A model generated the notes under the pieces. The model was not told the origin of the DNA. It did not search any database and saw only the letters and a program-made list of their open reading frames with translations. Both the position numbers and the translations under genes were made by a program. Of a stretch of DNA of 64,000 nt, positions 53,081 to 62,256 are shown piece after piece (positions within the stretch are counted from its first letter, which is position 1; every line of letters starts with the position of its first letter). Source of the DNA: an uncultured bacterium. GTDB taxonomy: Bacteria > Bacillota > Clostridia > Oscillospirales > Oscillospiraceae. Location: positions 1 through 64,000 of the forward strand of contig CAMNQF010000014.1 of NCBI GenBank assembly GCA_946548895.1. The letters run 5' to 3'.

Positions 53081-53280
53081 AGGAGCACCTTGGCCTGAAG
53101 CTCCGCCGTGGCCTTGGTCCCCAGGCCGTTGAGCTTGCTCTTTTTCTCCAGGTGGATCAGGGAGGGATCCCCATTGTAATAGCGGATACGGAACTTCTCA
53201 CGCCTGCTGACCCCGTCGATTTTTTCCCGGAACGCTTTATCGGCCAGGTTGTCAAAATACAGGCTCCGAATCAGATAGCG
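53059..53280 (-). pseudogene. VTC-domain gene remnant
   Basis: The ORF-track ORF 53059-53376 contains a VTC core segment (YLIRSLYFDNLADKAFREKIDG, SRREKFRIRYYNGD, IHLEKKSKLNGLGTKATAEL) but lacks the N-terminal start strand and the whole second half with the conserved acidic strands. The first ~32 residues of the track ORF do not resemble VTC. It runs directly into the DUF4956 remnant in another frame, so one deletion removed the VTC end and the DUF4956 start. Confidence 0.75.
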
Positions 53281-53335
53281 CCCCCGTCCGCGTGCGCATC
53301 CGGCCTGGCGGTGAGGCGCAGCCGCCCAAAATTGT

Positions 53336-53370
53336 CTTGAGCGCGGTCCGCCTTTTGAACCGCGCTCAAG
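53336..53370. repeat. 12-bp perfect inverted repeat
   Basis: CTTGAGCGCGGT (53336-53347) and ACCGCGCTCAAG (53359-53370) are perfect inverted repeats with an 11-nt loop, at the edge of the decayed VTC cluster. No T-run follows. It may be a leftover terminator or a small mobile-repeat end. The rest of the gap up to 53665 has no gene that I can support, only the leader of the response regulator. Confidence 0.5.
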
Positions 53371-53665
53371 TACCATGATTTATAGGCACACCGTGACGCT
53401 ATTGCCAACCATACGCCGCTGTCGGCTTTATCCGCGGCGCTTGCCGCGGCCAGAGGCGTATCTAGCGAGGTTCCTTCCTTTTCACAGTGAAATTGCCGTG
53501 TTTTGTTCCGCTGCAATCAAGATACCATCCGCTTCTGAACGTATGCTGAAAAAGTTGGGAAAGATCTGTGAAGAAAATGCAAACAAACTGTGTTTTCAGA
53601 TTCAATTCAGAATCCGGGTGTAGGATTGGCCATGGAGACCCACCCGCATCTATGAGGAGGCTGAA

Positions 53666-54343
53666 ATGAAAATCCTGATGATTGAAGATGAGAAGCTGCT
53701 GGCGGACTCGGTCAAGGCGCTGCTGGAGAAGCGGGGGTTTGACGTGGAGTGCGTATATGACGGGATCAGCGGCGCGGAGTACGCCCGGCTGGGCATCTAC
53801 GACCTGCTGATCCTGGATGTGACCATGCCGGGGATGAACGGGTACCATGTGGCGAAAAGCGTGCGCGCCAAGCGGTGCTCCACGCCGATTCTGATGCTCA
53901 CCGCCCGCTCCGGGCTGGAGGACCGCATCGAGGGGCTGAACGCCGGGGCAGACTACTACCTCACAAAGCCCTTTGACGGCCGGGAGCTGCTGGCCTGTGT
54001 CAACGCCCTGCTGCGCCGCCAGGGCGGCCAGGTGGACGAAATAGCACTGGGCAACACGGCGCTGGACCTCAATTCCTGTACGCTGATCTGCGGGGAAAAC
54101 AGTGTGCGGCTGTCTGCCAAGGAGTTCGACGTCTTGCGCTTCCTGTTTCAGGCCCGGGACAGCATTTCCTCCAAAGAGGCCCTTTTGGCCAAGGTGTGGG
54201 GCTATGACTCCAACGCCGTGGAGAACCATGTGGAGGTCTATGTGGGCTTCCTGCGCAAAAAGCTGGCCAGCATTGGCTCCACTGTCCGCATTGAGACCGT
54301 GCGGCGGCTGGGCTACCGCCTGGAGGTAGATGGGACTTGCTGA
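53666..54343 (+). CDS. OmpR/PhoB-family response regulator
   Basis: The 225-residue protein has a receiver domain with phosphoacceptor Asp51 (LLILDVTMPGMNGY), acidic pair Glu7/Asp8, Thr79 and Lys101 (LTKPF), then a winged-helix DNA-binding domain (VRLSAKEFDVLRFLF, VEVYVGFLRKKLASI, RRLGYRLEV). GAGGAGG precedes the ATG. It forms an operon with the kinase. Because the decayed VTC-DUF4956-CotH cluster lies divergently next to it, that cluster may once have been its target; control of pst is the other option. Confidence 0.93.
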   Translation: MKILMIEDEKLLADSVKALLEKRGFDVECVYDGISGAEYARLGIYDLLILDVTMPGMNGYHVAKSVRAKRCSTPILMLTARSGLEDRIEGLNAGADYYLTKPFDGRELLACVNALLRRQGGQVDEIALGNTALDLNSCTLICGENSVRLSAKEFDVLRFLFQARDSISSKEALLAKVWGYDSNAVENHVEVYVGFLRKKLASIGSTVRIETVRRLGYRLEVDGTC

Positions 54344-55551
54344 AAAAACTGAAGGTCAAATTTGTGGCGGCGATGATGGTGACGTTCACCGCCATGCTCT
54401 GCCTGGTTTTCGGTCTGGTATACCATTTCACGCAAACCGGCCTGGAGCGGGAGAGCGTGCGCATGATGCAGTCCATTGCGGCCAACCCCTTTCAGCTGGG
54501 CAGGCCGGACGACCGCTCGGAGCAGGTGCGCCTGCCCTACTTCATGCTCCAGATTGGCGCCGGGGGCGAGATCATTGCCGCCGGGGGCGGGTATTTTGAC
54601 TTGTCCGATCAGGAGTTCCTTCGGGAGCTGATCCTGGCCTGCGCCGAGGACGGGCGGCAGATTGGGCTGATTGAGGAGTACAGCCTGCGCTTTTGCCGGG
54701 TGGACGCCTTCAGCGGCCGGCGGCTGGTCTTTGCCGACGTCACCAGCGAGCGGGCCACCCTGCGGAACCTGCTTGAGACCTGCGCCATCGTCGGCCTGCT
54801 GTGCTTTGGGGCCTTCCTGTGCGTCAGCGCCCTGCTGGCCGCCTGGATGGTGAAACCGGTGGACAAAGCCTGGGAACAGCAGCGGCAGTTCGTGGCGGAC
54901 GCCTCCCATGAGCTGAAAACCCCGCTGGCGGTCATCATGACCAACGCCGAGCTGCTGCAAAGTCCGGGCTGGGCGGAAGGGGAGCAGGCCAAATTTTTGG
55001 ACAGCATCCTCACCATGTCCCGGCAGATGCGCGTTCTGGTGGAGCGGCTGCTGGAACTGGCCCGGGCGGACAGCGGGCAAAGGGGGGCGGCGGTTGAGAC
55101 GGTGGACCTCAGCGCCCTGGCGGAAAGCGCCCTGCTGCCCTTTGAGCCGCTTTTCTTTGAACAGGGGCTGACGCTGTCCGGCGAGATTGAGCCAGGCGTC
55201 GCGGTACGGGGCAGCGGGCCGCAGCTCCGGCAGGTGGCGGATATCCTGCTGGACAACGCCCGGAAATATTCCGGCGCGGAGGGCCGCGTCATGGTCGTGC
55301 TGAAGCGCGCGGGAAAGCGCCATTGCCGCCTGTCCGTATCGAGCCCCGGAGAAGCCCTGTCCAAAAATGAGCTGAAAGACATTTTCAAGCGGTTCTACCG
55401 GGCGGACAAGGCCCGGAGCCGGGACGGCGGTTTCGGGCTGGGCCTGTCCATAGCGCAAAGTATTGCGGAACAGCACCACGGCCGCATTTGGGCGGAGAGC
55501 GGAGGCGGCCTCAACACCTTTTGCGTGGAGCTGCCCGCGATCCCGCGGTGA
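54337..55551 (+). CDS. Sensor histidine kinase
   Basis: The 404-residue kinase has TM1 (~9-30), an outside sensor domain of ~115 residues with no clear family, TM2 (~149-171), a short linker, the H-box with His191 (FVADASHELKTPLAVI), and an ATPase domain (QVADILLDNARKYS, GGFGLGLSIAQSIAEQHHG). The start is TTG 54337 (GGAGG about 10 nt upstream), overlapping the response-regulator stop by 7 nt. A terminator follows at once, so the pair forms a complete two-gene operon. Confidence 0.9.
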   Translation: MLKKLKVKFVAAMMVTFTAMLCLVFGLVYHFTQTGLERESVRMMQSIAANPFQLGRPDDRSEQVRLPYFMLQIGAGGEIIAAGGGYFDLSDQEFLRELILACAEDGRQIGLIEEYSLRFCRVDAFSGRRLVFADVTSERATLRNLLETCAIVGLLCFGAFLCVSALLAAWMVKPVDKAWEQQRQFVADASHELKTPLAVIMTNAELLQSPGWAEGEQAKFLDSILTMSRQMRVLVERLLELARADSGQRGAAVETVDLSALAESALLPFEPLFFEQGLTLSGEIEPGVAVRGSGPQLRQVADILLDNARKYSGAEGRVMVVLKRAGKRHCRLSVSSPGEALSKNELKDIFKRFYRADKARSRDGGFGLGLSIAQSIAEQHHGRIWAESGGGLNTFCVELPAIPR

Positions 55552-55556
55552 TCGCC

Positions 55557-55588
55557 GGGGGAGCGGCGCCCGCCGCTCCCCCATTGTT
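55557..55588 (+). terminator. Two-component operon terminator
   Basis: GGGGGAGCGGC (55557-55567) and GCCGCTCCCCC (55572-55582) form a perfect 11-bp stem with a 4-nt loop, followed by ATTGTT. Confidence 0.85.
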
Positions 55589-55683
55589 CATAAATTGGCC
55601 CAATTATTTTCAGAGTGGTTTCAGATACAGGCTGTATCATGGACTCCGTGGGCGGCATTGCGCCGCCGCAAAGGAGGACAGCT

Positions 55684-56706
55684 ATGATATCAGTGGAACA
55701 TCTCACCAAATGCTATGACACGTTCCCGGCGGTGGACGACCTCTCTTTCGAGATCGGCGAGGGCCATGTCTACGGCTTCCTGGGCCCCAACGGGGCGGGG
55801 AAATCCACCACCATGAACATCATGGCCGGGTGCCTGTCGGCCACGTCGGGGCGGGTGCTCATCGACGGCCTGGACATTTTCGAGCAGCCGGGACCGGCCA
55901 AACGGCGCATCGGCTACCTGCCGGAGCAGCCGCCGCTGTACCTGAACGAGACCCCGGCGGAATACCTGCGGTTCGTGGGCGAGGCCAAGGGCCTGCGGGG
56001 CGCGGCGCTGGAGCGTCAAATCGACTCCGTCAGTGAGCAGACGAAAATTTCGGATGTGCGGAACCGCCGCATCTCCGCGCTTTCCAAGGGATATAGGCAG
56101 CGGGTGGGCATCGCCCAGGCCCTGCTGGGCAATCCCGGGGTTATCATCCTGGACGAGCCCACCGTGGGCTTGGACCCGATCCAAATCGTTGAGATCCGGG
56201 ACCTGATCCGGGACCTGGGGCGGACCCACACGGTGATTTTCAGCTCCCACATCCTGTCCGAGGTGCGGACCATCTGCGACCAGATCCTGATGATAAACAA
56301 AGGAAAGCTGGTAGCTTTCGACGAGCCGGAAAATCTGGAAAAACAGCTATTGGCCCCCAATGAGCTGATCCTCACCACGGAAATGGACGGGGAGGAGCTG
56401 GGCGGGCTGCTGGCCGGGATCGAGTTCATCTCCGCCGCGGAGATTGCGCCGGCCGGCGGCGGGCGGATCACGGCCCGGGTCCGCACCGCACACAGCGACA
56501 TTTACGAGGTATCCCGGGCGGTTTTTTGCGCCTTTGCCGCCAAAGGCGTTCCGCTGCTGGAGCTGGCACTGAAAAAAGCCAGCCTGGAGGACGTGTTCCT
56601 GGAGCTGGCTGACGGCAGCGCCGGGGCGGGCGAGGAAATACCCCCGGATGGCCTGGGGGAACCGGGAGGGGAGGTGGATGAGCATGACGGCGGTATGGAA
56701 GCATGA
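55684..56706 (+). CDS. ABC transporter ATP-binding protein (GldA-like)
   Basis: The 340-residue ATPase has Walker A (FLGPNGAGKSTTMNIMAG), a signature SALSKGYRQRVGIAQALLG, and Walker B (VIILDEPTVGLDP). The family is ABC-2/GldA-type. The ~100-residue C-terminal extension (LLAPNELILTTEMDGEELG onward) is usual for drug- and GldA-like ATPases. ATG 55684 follows AAAGGAGG; the ORF-track extension of 23 residues is upstream sequence. Forms a module with the permease and the GldG-like and DUF4340 proteins; substrate unknown. Confidence 0.9.
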   Translation: MISVEHLTKCYDTFPAVDDLSFEIGEGHVYGFLGPNGAGKSTTMNIMAGCLSATSGRVLIDGLDIFEQPGPAKRRIGYLPEQPPLYLNETPAEYLRFVGEAKGLRGAALERQIDSVSEQTKISDVRNRRISALSKGYRQRVGIAQALLGNPGVIILDEPTVGLDPIQIVEIRDLIRDLGRTHTVIFSSHILSEVRTICDQILMINKGKLVAFDEPENLEKQLLAPNELILTTEMDGEELGGLLAGIEFISAAEIAPAGGGRITARVRTAHSDIYEVSRAVFCAFAAKGVPLLELALKKASLEDVFLELADGSAGAGEEIPPDGLGEPGGEVDEHDGGMEA

Positions 56707-57547
56707 GCTCAGGACCTATTTCAACTCGCTGACGGCATATGTATTCGGTGCGTTCCTGCTGCTGGCCGTGGGGCTCGGCGCCTTGCGCTACAATCTCCAG
56801 GCGGCGGTGAGCAATTTTGAGTTTGCCCTCAGCTATTTCAGCGTCGTCCTGGCCGTGCTGGTCCCCATCCTGACCATGCGGGTGATTGCCGAGGAGCGGA
56901 AGCAAAAAACCGACCAGCTCCTGTACTCCCTGCCCATCACCACCGCCCAGGTAGTCGTAGGCAAATACCTGGCCCTGCTGGCCGTCTATCTGGTCCCGCT
57001 GGCGCTGGTGTGCCTGTACCCGCTGATCTTCTCCCGGTACGGAGATGTGTACCTGCCCGCCTCCTATGGTTCCATCCTGGCGTTTTTCGTCATGGGCGCG
57101 GCCCTCATCGCCCTGGGCGTGTTCCTCTCGTCCCTGACGGACAACCAGGGCTTCGCCGCGGGCATCGGCGTGGCGGTCATCCTGTTCAATTACTATAGCG
57201 TCAGCCTGTCGGAGTATGTCTCCGCCACCGCGTTCGGGTCGCTGGCGGCCATCTGCGTGCTCATCATTGTGCTCGGGGCGCTGATCCGCTGCCTGACCCG
57301 GCACGAAAACTTGGCCTGGGGCGTCTGCACTGTTCTGATGCTGGGCGCGGCGGCGGCGTATTATTTCCAGCCCGCAGCATTTGAGGGCCTGCTGCCCGAG
57401 CTCATGTCCGGGCTGTCCCTGTTCGAGCGGTTTTATGTATTTGTCAACGGCGTGTTTGATTGGACGGGCATCGTCTACTATATCACGGTCATCGTGTTTT
57501 TCCTGTTCCTTTCGGTACAGTCTATGGAGAAGCGGAGGTATAACTGA
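56684..57547 (+). CDS. ABC-2 type permease (GldF-like)
   Basis: The ~287-residue membrane protein has six TM segments: WKHELRTYFNSLTAYVFGAFLLL, LVPILTMRVIAEERKQKTDQLLYSLPIT (the conserved element), and so on to YYITVIVFFLFL. ATG 56684 is chosen because GAGG lies 9 nt upstream; ATG 56678 is too close to it. It overlaps the ATPase gene by 23 nt and pairs with it. Confidence 0.88.
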   Translation: MTAVWKHELRTYFNSLTAYVFGAFLLLAVGLGALRYNLQAAVSNFEFALSYFSVVLAVLVPILTMRVIAEERKQKTDQLLYSLPITTAQVVVGKYLALLAVYLVPLALVCLYPLIFSRYGDVYLPASYGSILAFFVMGAALIALGVFLSSLTDNQGFAAGIGVAVILFNYYSVSLSEYVSATAFGSLAAICVLIIVLGALIRCLTRHENLAWGVCTVLMLGAAAAYYFQPAAFEGLLPELMSGLSLFERFYVFVNGVFDWTGIVYYITVIVFFLFLSVQSMEKRRYN

Positions 57548-58975
57548 ATGAAAAAGCAGGTATTCTCCCAACTTGCCTTTCGCGGCGGGGCCTATTCCCT
57601 CATCATCTCCGCCGTGGTGCTGGCGATCCTGATCGCGGTGAACATCCTCGCATCCGCCCTGCCCGCGTCGTGGACCAAACAGGACATCAGCGCCTCCCAG
57701 CTCTACTCCATCACCAGCAACACCAAAGTGGTGGTCAACGCCCTGGAGCGGGACGTCACCATCTATTGGGTGGTCCAGTCCGGCCAGGAGGACCAGGTTA
57801 TCGAAAACCTGCTGGGCAAATACGAGAGCCTGTCCGGCCACATCCGGGTGGTGAAGAAAAATCCGGATGTGTTCCCCACCTTCGCCGAGCAGTACACCAG
57901 CGAGTCCGTGCGGAACAACAGCCTCATCGTGGAGTGCGGGGACCGAAGCCGTTTCATTCCTTACAGCGACATTTACCTTCAGGAGGCGGGCCAAAGCCCG
58001 TACGCCTACGCCGCCTCCTTTGATGGAGAAGGGGCCATCACCTCCGCCATTGACTACGTGGTCAGCGAGGACCTGCCCCAGGTATATCTGCTGGAGGGCC
58101 ATGGCGAGGGAGAACTGCCCGCCGCCTTCCGGGAGCAGATGGAAAAAGAAAATATGCAGCTGTCCACGCTGTCCCTGCTGACGGCGGACGCCATCCCCGG
58201 GGAGGCGGACTGCGTGTTCATCTATGCCCCGGCCAGCGATATTTCGGCGGCGGAGCGGGAAATGCTGGCGGACTATGCCGCCCAGGGCGGCAGGCTGCTG
58301 GTCATGGCGGGCCCCGTTGAGGACGACGGGCTGGAAAACCTGTACGCCCTGCTGTCCGACTATGGCGTGAAGGCCCGGGATGGCATTGTGGTGGAGGGCG
58401 ACCGGGAGCACTACGCGTTTCAAGCCCCCTTCGCCCTGCGGCCTGACCTGCACAGCCACGCCGTCACCGATCCCCTCATCGGCGAGGGCTATCGCCCCAT
58501 CCTGCCCATTGCGCGGGGGCTGGCGGTGGAGGAGGCCGCCGGCGGGGCCGCCGTAACGGAGCTGCTCACCACTTCTGATTCCGCGTTCAGCAAACTGGAC
58601 GGCTACGGGCTGGCCACCTATGAAAAAGAAGACGGAGACCTTGACGGACCGTTTGCCCTGGCGGTGTCCGTGGAGCTGGACAGCGGCGGCGGAATCGTCT
58701 GGTTCGCCTCCTCCCATTTTGTGGAGGATATGTACAACGCCTATTCCTCCGGGGCCAACATAAATCTCGCCATGAACGCCCTCTCCTCCCTCATTGGAGA
58801 AAGCGAGGCCATGGCCATCCGCAGCAAGTCGCTGAACTACAACTATCTAACCATCAGCGATTCCGCCGCGTCGGTGCTCAAGGTGCTGATGATCGGCGTA
58901 TTCCCGCTGGCCTATCTGGGCTATGGCGTCTGCGTGGCGCTGAAAAGAAGGAGGCTGCAACATGAACCGGTCTAA
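57548..58975 (+). CDS. GldG-like ABC-associated protein
   Basis: The 475-residue protein has an N-terminal TM helix (YSLIISAVVLAILIAVNILASALP), then a large outside domain with KVVVNALERDVTIYWVV and QVYLLEGHGEGELP. A substrate-binding/GldG-type region follows (LLVMAGPVEDDGLENLYALLSDYGV), then a C-terminal TM helix (VLMIGVFPLAYLGYGV). This matches GldG, which partners with GldA/GldF in gliding bacteria; in Firmicutes the module has an undefined export or envelope role. Start ATG follows GGAGG. Confidence 0.82.
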   Translation: MKKQVFSQLAFRGGAYSLIISAVVLAILIAVNILASALPASWTKQDISASQLYSITSNTKVVVNALERDVTIYWVVQSGQEDQVIENLLGKYESLSGHIRVVKKNPDVFPTFAEQYTSESVRNNSLIVECGDRSRFIPYSDIYLQEAGQSPYAYAASFDGEGAITSAIDYVVSEDLPQVYLLEGHGEGELPAAFREQMEKENMQLSTLSLLTADAIPGEADCVFIYAPASDISAAEREMLADYAAQGGRLLVMAGPVEDDGLENLYALLSDYGVKARDGIVVEGDREHYAFQAPFALRPDLHSHAVTDPLIGEGYRPILPIARGLAVEEAAGGAAVTELLTTSDSAFSKLDGYGLATYEKEDGDLDGPFALAVSVELDSGGGIVWFASSHFVEDMYNAYSSGANINLAMNALSSLIGESEAMAIRSKSLNYNYLTISDSAASVLKVLMIGVFPLAYLGYGVCVALKRRRLQHEPV

Positions 58976-60329
58976 AAAGCTGGCCGTCCTGCTGGGCATC
59001 CTGCTGGCGGTTTCCGCCGCCGCCTTTGGCGCCGCCCGGTGGGAGGAGCGCAAAGAGCAGATTCAGAATTCCGGCGCGGTTATCCTGGAAGTGCCTGCCG
59101 AATCGGTGCAGCGCCTGTCCTGGGAATATCAATCCAATATCCTGTCTTTCCACCGGGATGGGACATGGCGCTATGACGGGGACGGGGCGTTTCCAGTAGA
59201 CCGTGAAAAAGTAGACGGCCTGCTGGGCCAGTTCCAGTCCTTCAGCGCGGCGTTCGTCATTGAGAACGTGGAGGATTACGGCCAGTACGGCCTGGACGCC
59301 CCCGTGTGCACCATCAGGCTGGAGGCGGATGGCGGGGCCTATGAGGTCAAGCTGGGGGACTATAGCAAAATGGATGCCCAGCGGTATGTGGACATCGGGG
59401 ACGGGAACGTCTACCTGGTGAAGGACGACCCGCTGGACTACTTTGACGCCGGACTCAGCGACATGATCCTGCATGATGAGGTGCCGGACTTTGGACAGGT
59501 GAACAGAATCGAGTTTTCCGGCGCGGCTGATTACGGCATTAGCTATGAGAAAGACGGCGGCGGCTCCTACCGGGACAGCGATGTGTACTACGCCTCACAC
59601 GGCGGGAACCAAGTCCCATTGGATACCACAAGAGTAACCAGCTATTTGAACGAGCTCGGCCACCTGAGCCTGACCAATTACGTCACTTACAGCGCAACGG
59701 AGGAGGAGCTTCAAGGCTATGGCCTGGACCGGCCGGAGCTCACGGTATCTGTCGAATACCAGGATGCGGGCGAAACCGCCCGGACCTTCGTGCTGAATCT
59801 CAGCCGGGACCCGGCGGAGCGGGACGGCGGCGAAGGGGGAACCGCCACAGCCTACGCCCGCGTAGGGGATTCACCCATCGTCTACCAGATATCCTCCGCC
59901 AGCTGCGCCGCCCTGATGGCCGCGTCCTATGACGACCTCCGCCACAGGGAGGCGCTCCCCGCCGATTTCGCGGATATTGCCCAGCTGGACATCGCCCTGG
60001 AAGACCAGACCTACACCCTGACCTCGGAGAAGAGGGGCGGCGCGCGCGCATTTTCCTATCTGGGAGAAGAGCTGGAGATAGCCCGGCTTCAAAACGCCCT
60101 TGTGGCTCTCAGCGCGGACAGCTTTACCGATGAGGCGCCCGGCCAGAAACAAGAGGTCAGCCTGACGGTTCACCTGGATCAAGGGGGCGAACCCACCGTC
60201 CAGATAGATTTGTACCGCTATGACGGCGCCCATTGCCTCGCCGTGGTGGACGGGGAACCGGCATCCCTGGTGGACCGTTCCGCCGTGGTGGATCTGATTG
60301 AGGCAGTTCATGCCATCGTGTTGAATTAG
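58962..60329 (+). CDS. DUF4340 membrane-anchored protein
   Basis: The 455-residue protein has an N-terminal anchor (LAVLLGILLAVSAAAFGAA) and tandem DUF4340 repeats outside: VQRLSWEYQSNILSFHRDGTWRYDGDGAFPVD, then FVIENVEDYGQYGLDAPVCTIRLE and a second copy ending EELQGYGLDRPELTVSVEY. DUF4340 genes follow GldG-like genes in many Firmicutes. The start overlaps the gldG-like gene by 14 nt; AGGAGG precedes it. Function unknown; probably an envelope partner of the ABC module. Confidence 0.82.
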   Translation: MNRSKKLAVLLGILLAVSAAAFGAARWEERKEQIQNSGAVILEVPAESVQRLSWEYQSNILSFHRDGTWRYDGDGAFPVDREKVDGLLGQFQSFSAAFVIENVEDYGQYGLDAPVCTIRLEADGGAYEVKLGDYSKMDAQRYVDIGDGNVYLVKDDPLDYFDAGLSDMILHDEVPDFGQVNRIEFSGAADYGISYEKDGGGSYRDSDVYYASHGGNQVPLDTTRVTSYLNELGHLSLTNYVTYSATEEELQGYGLDRPELTVSVEYQDAGETARTFVLNLSRDPAERDGGEGGTATAYARVGDSPIVYQISSASCAALMAASYDDLRHREALPADFADIAQLDIALEDQTYTLTSEKRGGARAFSYLGEELEIARLQNALVALSADSFTDEAPGQKQEVSLTVHLDQGGEPTVQIDLYRYDGAHCLAVVDGEPASLVDRSAVVDLIEAVHAIVLN

Positions 60330-60424
60330 GGCCTCTACATCCCCCTTGACCCACGGGAAGGGTGGACGCGCTTTCATGGCCGCGGCCCGCCTGGGGATTC
60401 CCCGTTCTTTGGGGGAAATTACCC

Positions 60425-60453
60425 TTGATGTTTTAGGGAAATTTTGATAAAAT
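60425..60453 (+). promoter_or_regulatory. Promoter upstream of the broken aminotransferase
   Basis: TTGATG, a 17-nt spacer and TAAAAT form a good sigma-A promoter about 118 nt before the pseudogene ATG. Just before it, TTCCCC and GGGGAA (near 60397-60417) could form a small terminator for the ABC operon. The rest of the 60330-60570 gap holds no gene. Confidence 0.6.
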
Positions 60454-60570
60454 AACAATCATAAATTGGCCGGGTGTACGGACGAGGACTTTTCCCGAAA
60501 GATCAAAAGCTAGTTAAACGGTACGAGGAATTTTTTGACGGCAGTTCGGCTGTGTTGGGAGATAGGTTTT

Positions 60571-61308
60571 ATGGAACAAGTCGCAATTCCCCTGTCTGTG
60601 CCTAATTTCTGCGGCAAAGAGAGGACATATGTGGACGAGGCTATTGATACGGAGTGGGTGTCTACAGGCGGGGCCTTTATTGGGCAATTCGAAACCGAGA
60701 TGGCGAAAAAGATGGAGACTGCCTAGGCCTGCGCCTGCCAGTCCGGAACGGCGGGCCTGCATTTGTGCCTAAGGCATTTCGGCATTGGCGCCGGGGATAT
60801 CGTGCTGGTTCCCACACTGACCTTCATCGCAACGGTGAACGCCGTGATGTACCAGTCCGCCGAGCCGGTGTTCTTTGACTGCGATGAGCATATGTGCCTC
60901 AACCTGGATCAGGTCGAGGCGTATCTTTCCCATGAATGCCGCGTAGAGGGCGGGCGGACCGTTGAGAAAAGCTCCGGCAGAACGGTGAAAGCCGTTATCC
61001 CAGTCCATGTGTTCGGAGATCACTGTGATATGGTACATCTGATGCGGTTAGCTGAAGAATACCATCTTTTTGTGATTGAGGACGCGACGGAATCCCTGGG
61101 CGGGACATTTTCGCGGAGCCCATACACAGGCCGCCACACCGGAACCGTGGGCCATGCCGGCGTGTTTTCCTTCAACGGCAACAAGATTATCACCACCGGC
61201 GGAGGCGGCATGATCGTCTCCGCCGATGAGGCGGCGATTGCGCATATGCGAGATTATCAAAAACACCCTTTTATCAGGTACAGTGGATTTAAAAAAAGCA
61301 TTCTATGA
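60571..61308 (+). pseudogene. LegC-type (DegT family) sugar aminotransferase, broken
   Basis: ATG 60571 has GGGAG upstream and opens a LegC-like aminotransferase (VAIPLSVPNFCGKERTYVDEAI, TEWVSTGGAFIG). At codon 52 a TAG (60724-60726) stands where relatives have Tyr just before ACACQSGTAGLHLCL. The same frame then stays open (VLVPTLTFIATVNAVMYQS, IEDATESLGG, FSFNGNKIITTGGGG with the PLP Lys) and ends at 61308, losing the C-terminal ~150 residues. Both lesions show a decayed gene. LegC enzymes aminate a UDP-sugar in nonulosonate synthesis, linking this relic to the glycan island. Confidence 0.8.
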
Positions 61309-61487
61309 TATCCCGTTCGATTATTGACGCAAACCGGGAAATGAATGCCAGTGAAATAGGCGCGGCGGGCATACGGGCGAAAGCACGCCTGAAAGAGACC
61401 GGCCATAGGAGCGGGCCGGATGTCTGCCCGCCGCCCAAATTCCATCGTGGCGGGCACAATGGATCGAAAGGCACGGAGAAGCTTTCC

Positions 61488-62249
61488 ATGGACAACTACG
61501 AGAGGGCGCTGGAATTTTGGCGGCGCAAAATTATCGGCACAGACGGTGAACTGGCTGAGGCGTTGGACGGTTTCGGCATCGCTTTTGCGTACCACTCCGG
61601 GAAAATTGAGAATGACAGCGTAACTTACCGCGATGTCAGGGAGATTTTTGAGCGCGGCGGCGTTACCGCCTATACCGGCGGCCTGCGGACGCTGCTTGAG
61701 ATCCGTAACGCCAAAGAGGCCCACGAGATGCTTTTGCGTGCGTTTCGGGCAAAGCGCCCCCTGGACGAGGCGTTTATCAAGGAGCTGCACTTCTGCTTGA
61801 CCCAAAATACCTACGACGCGAGGCGCCGGCAGCTGGGAGAGCGGCCCGGCGAATACAAGCGCCACGACTATGTGACGGGCCGCGAGGAGGCCGGAGCCGC
61901 CCCGGAGGACGTGACGGACGAGATGGGGGAACTGCTGGAAGAATTGCGGGATGTGGCCGCGGAGCACGCGCTGACGGCAGCCGCATACTTCCATGCCAAA
62001 TTTGAGAACATTCACCCCTTCGCGGACGGCAATGGGCGAGCGGGCCGGGCGGCAATGAACTATCTGCTGGTGCTCCATGGGCACCCACCCGTCATTGTTC
62101 ACGAGGAGGACCGCGAGGAGTACTATGCCGCGCTGGAGGCATGGGATGCCCGGCAGGAACTGGCGCCGTTGTGCGGCTTTCTCAGGAGGCAGACGGAAAA
62201 GACGTGCCTCAGCATCGTGGACGGCACGAATATTGAACGCAACCTCTAG
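61488..62249 (+). CDS. Fic domain protein, class II (N-terminal inhibitory helix)
   Basis: The 253-residue protein has the Fic catalytic motif HPFADGNGRAGR (His176-Arg187), which transfers AMP or another nucleotide part to a target protein. Near its N-terminus SGKIEN (residues 37-42) matches the inhibitory (S/T)xxxE(G/N) motif, making it an autoinhibited class II Fic. ATG 61488 follows CGGAG at 9 nt; the 61-residue extension in the ORF track overlaps non-coding sequence. It sits between a pseudogene and a retron. Targets unknown. Confidence 0.87.
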   Translation: MDNYERALEFWRRKIIGTDGELAEALDGFGIAFAYHSGKIENDSVTYRDVREIFERGGVTAYTGGLRTLLEIRNAKEAHEMLLRAFRAKRPLDEAFIKELHFCLTQNTYDARRRQLGERPGEYKRHDYVTGREEAGAAPEDVTDEMGELLEELRDVAAEHALTAAAYFHAKFENIHPFADGNGRAGRAAMNYLLVLHGHPPVIVHEEDREEYYAALEAWDARQELAPLCGFLRRQTEKTCLSIVDGTNIERNL

Positions 62250-62256
62250 CGTACGG

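Noticed and set aside
60763-61308. 181-residue ORF as a separate gene
   Set aside because: Its start is an internal TTG and its frame continues the upstream ORF past the TAG; together they are one broken gene.
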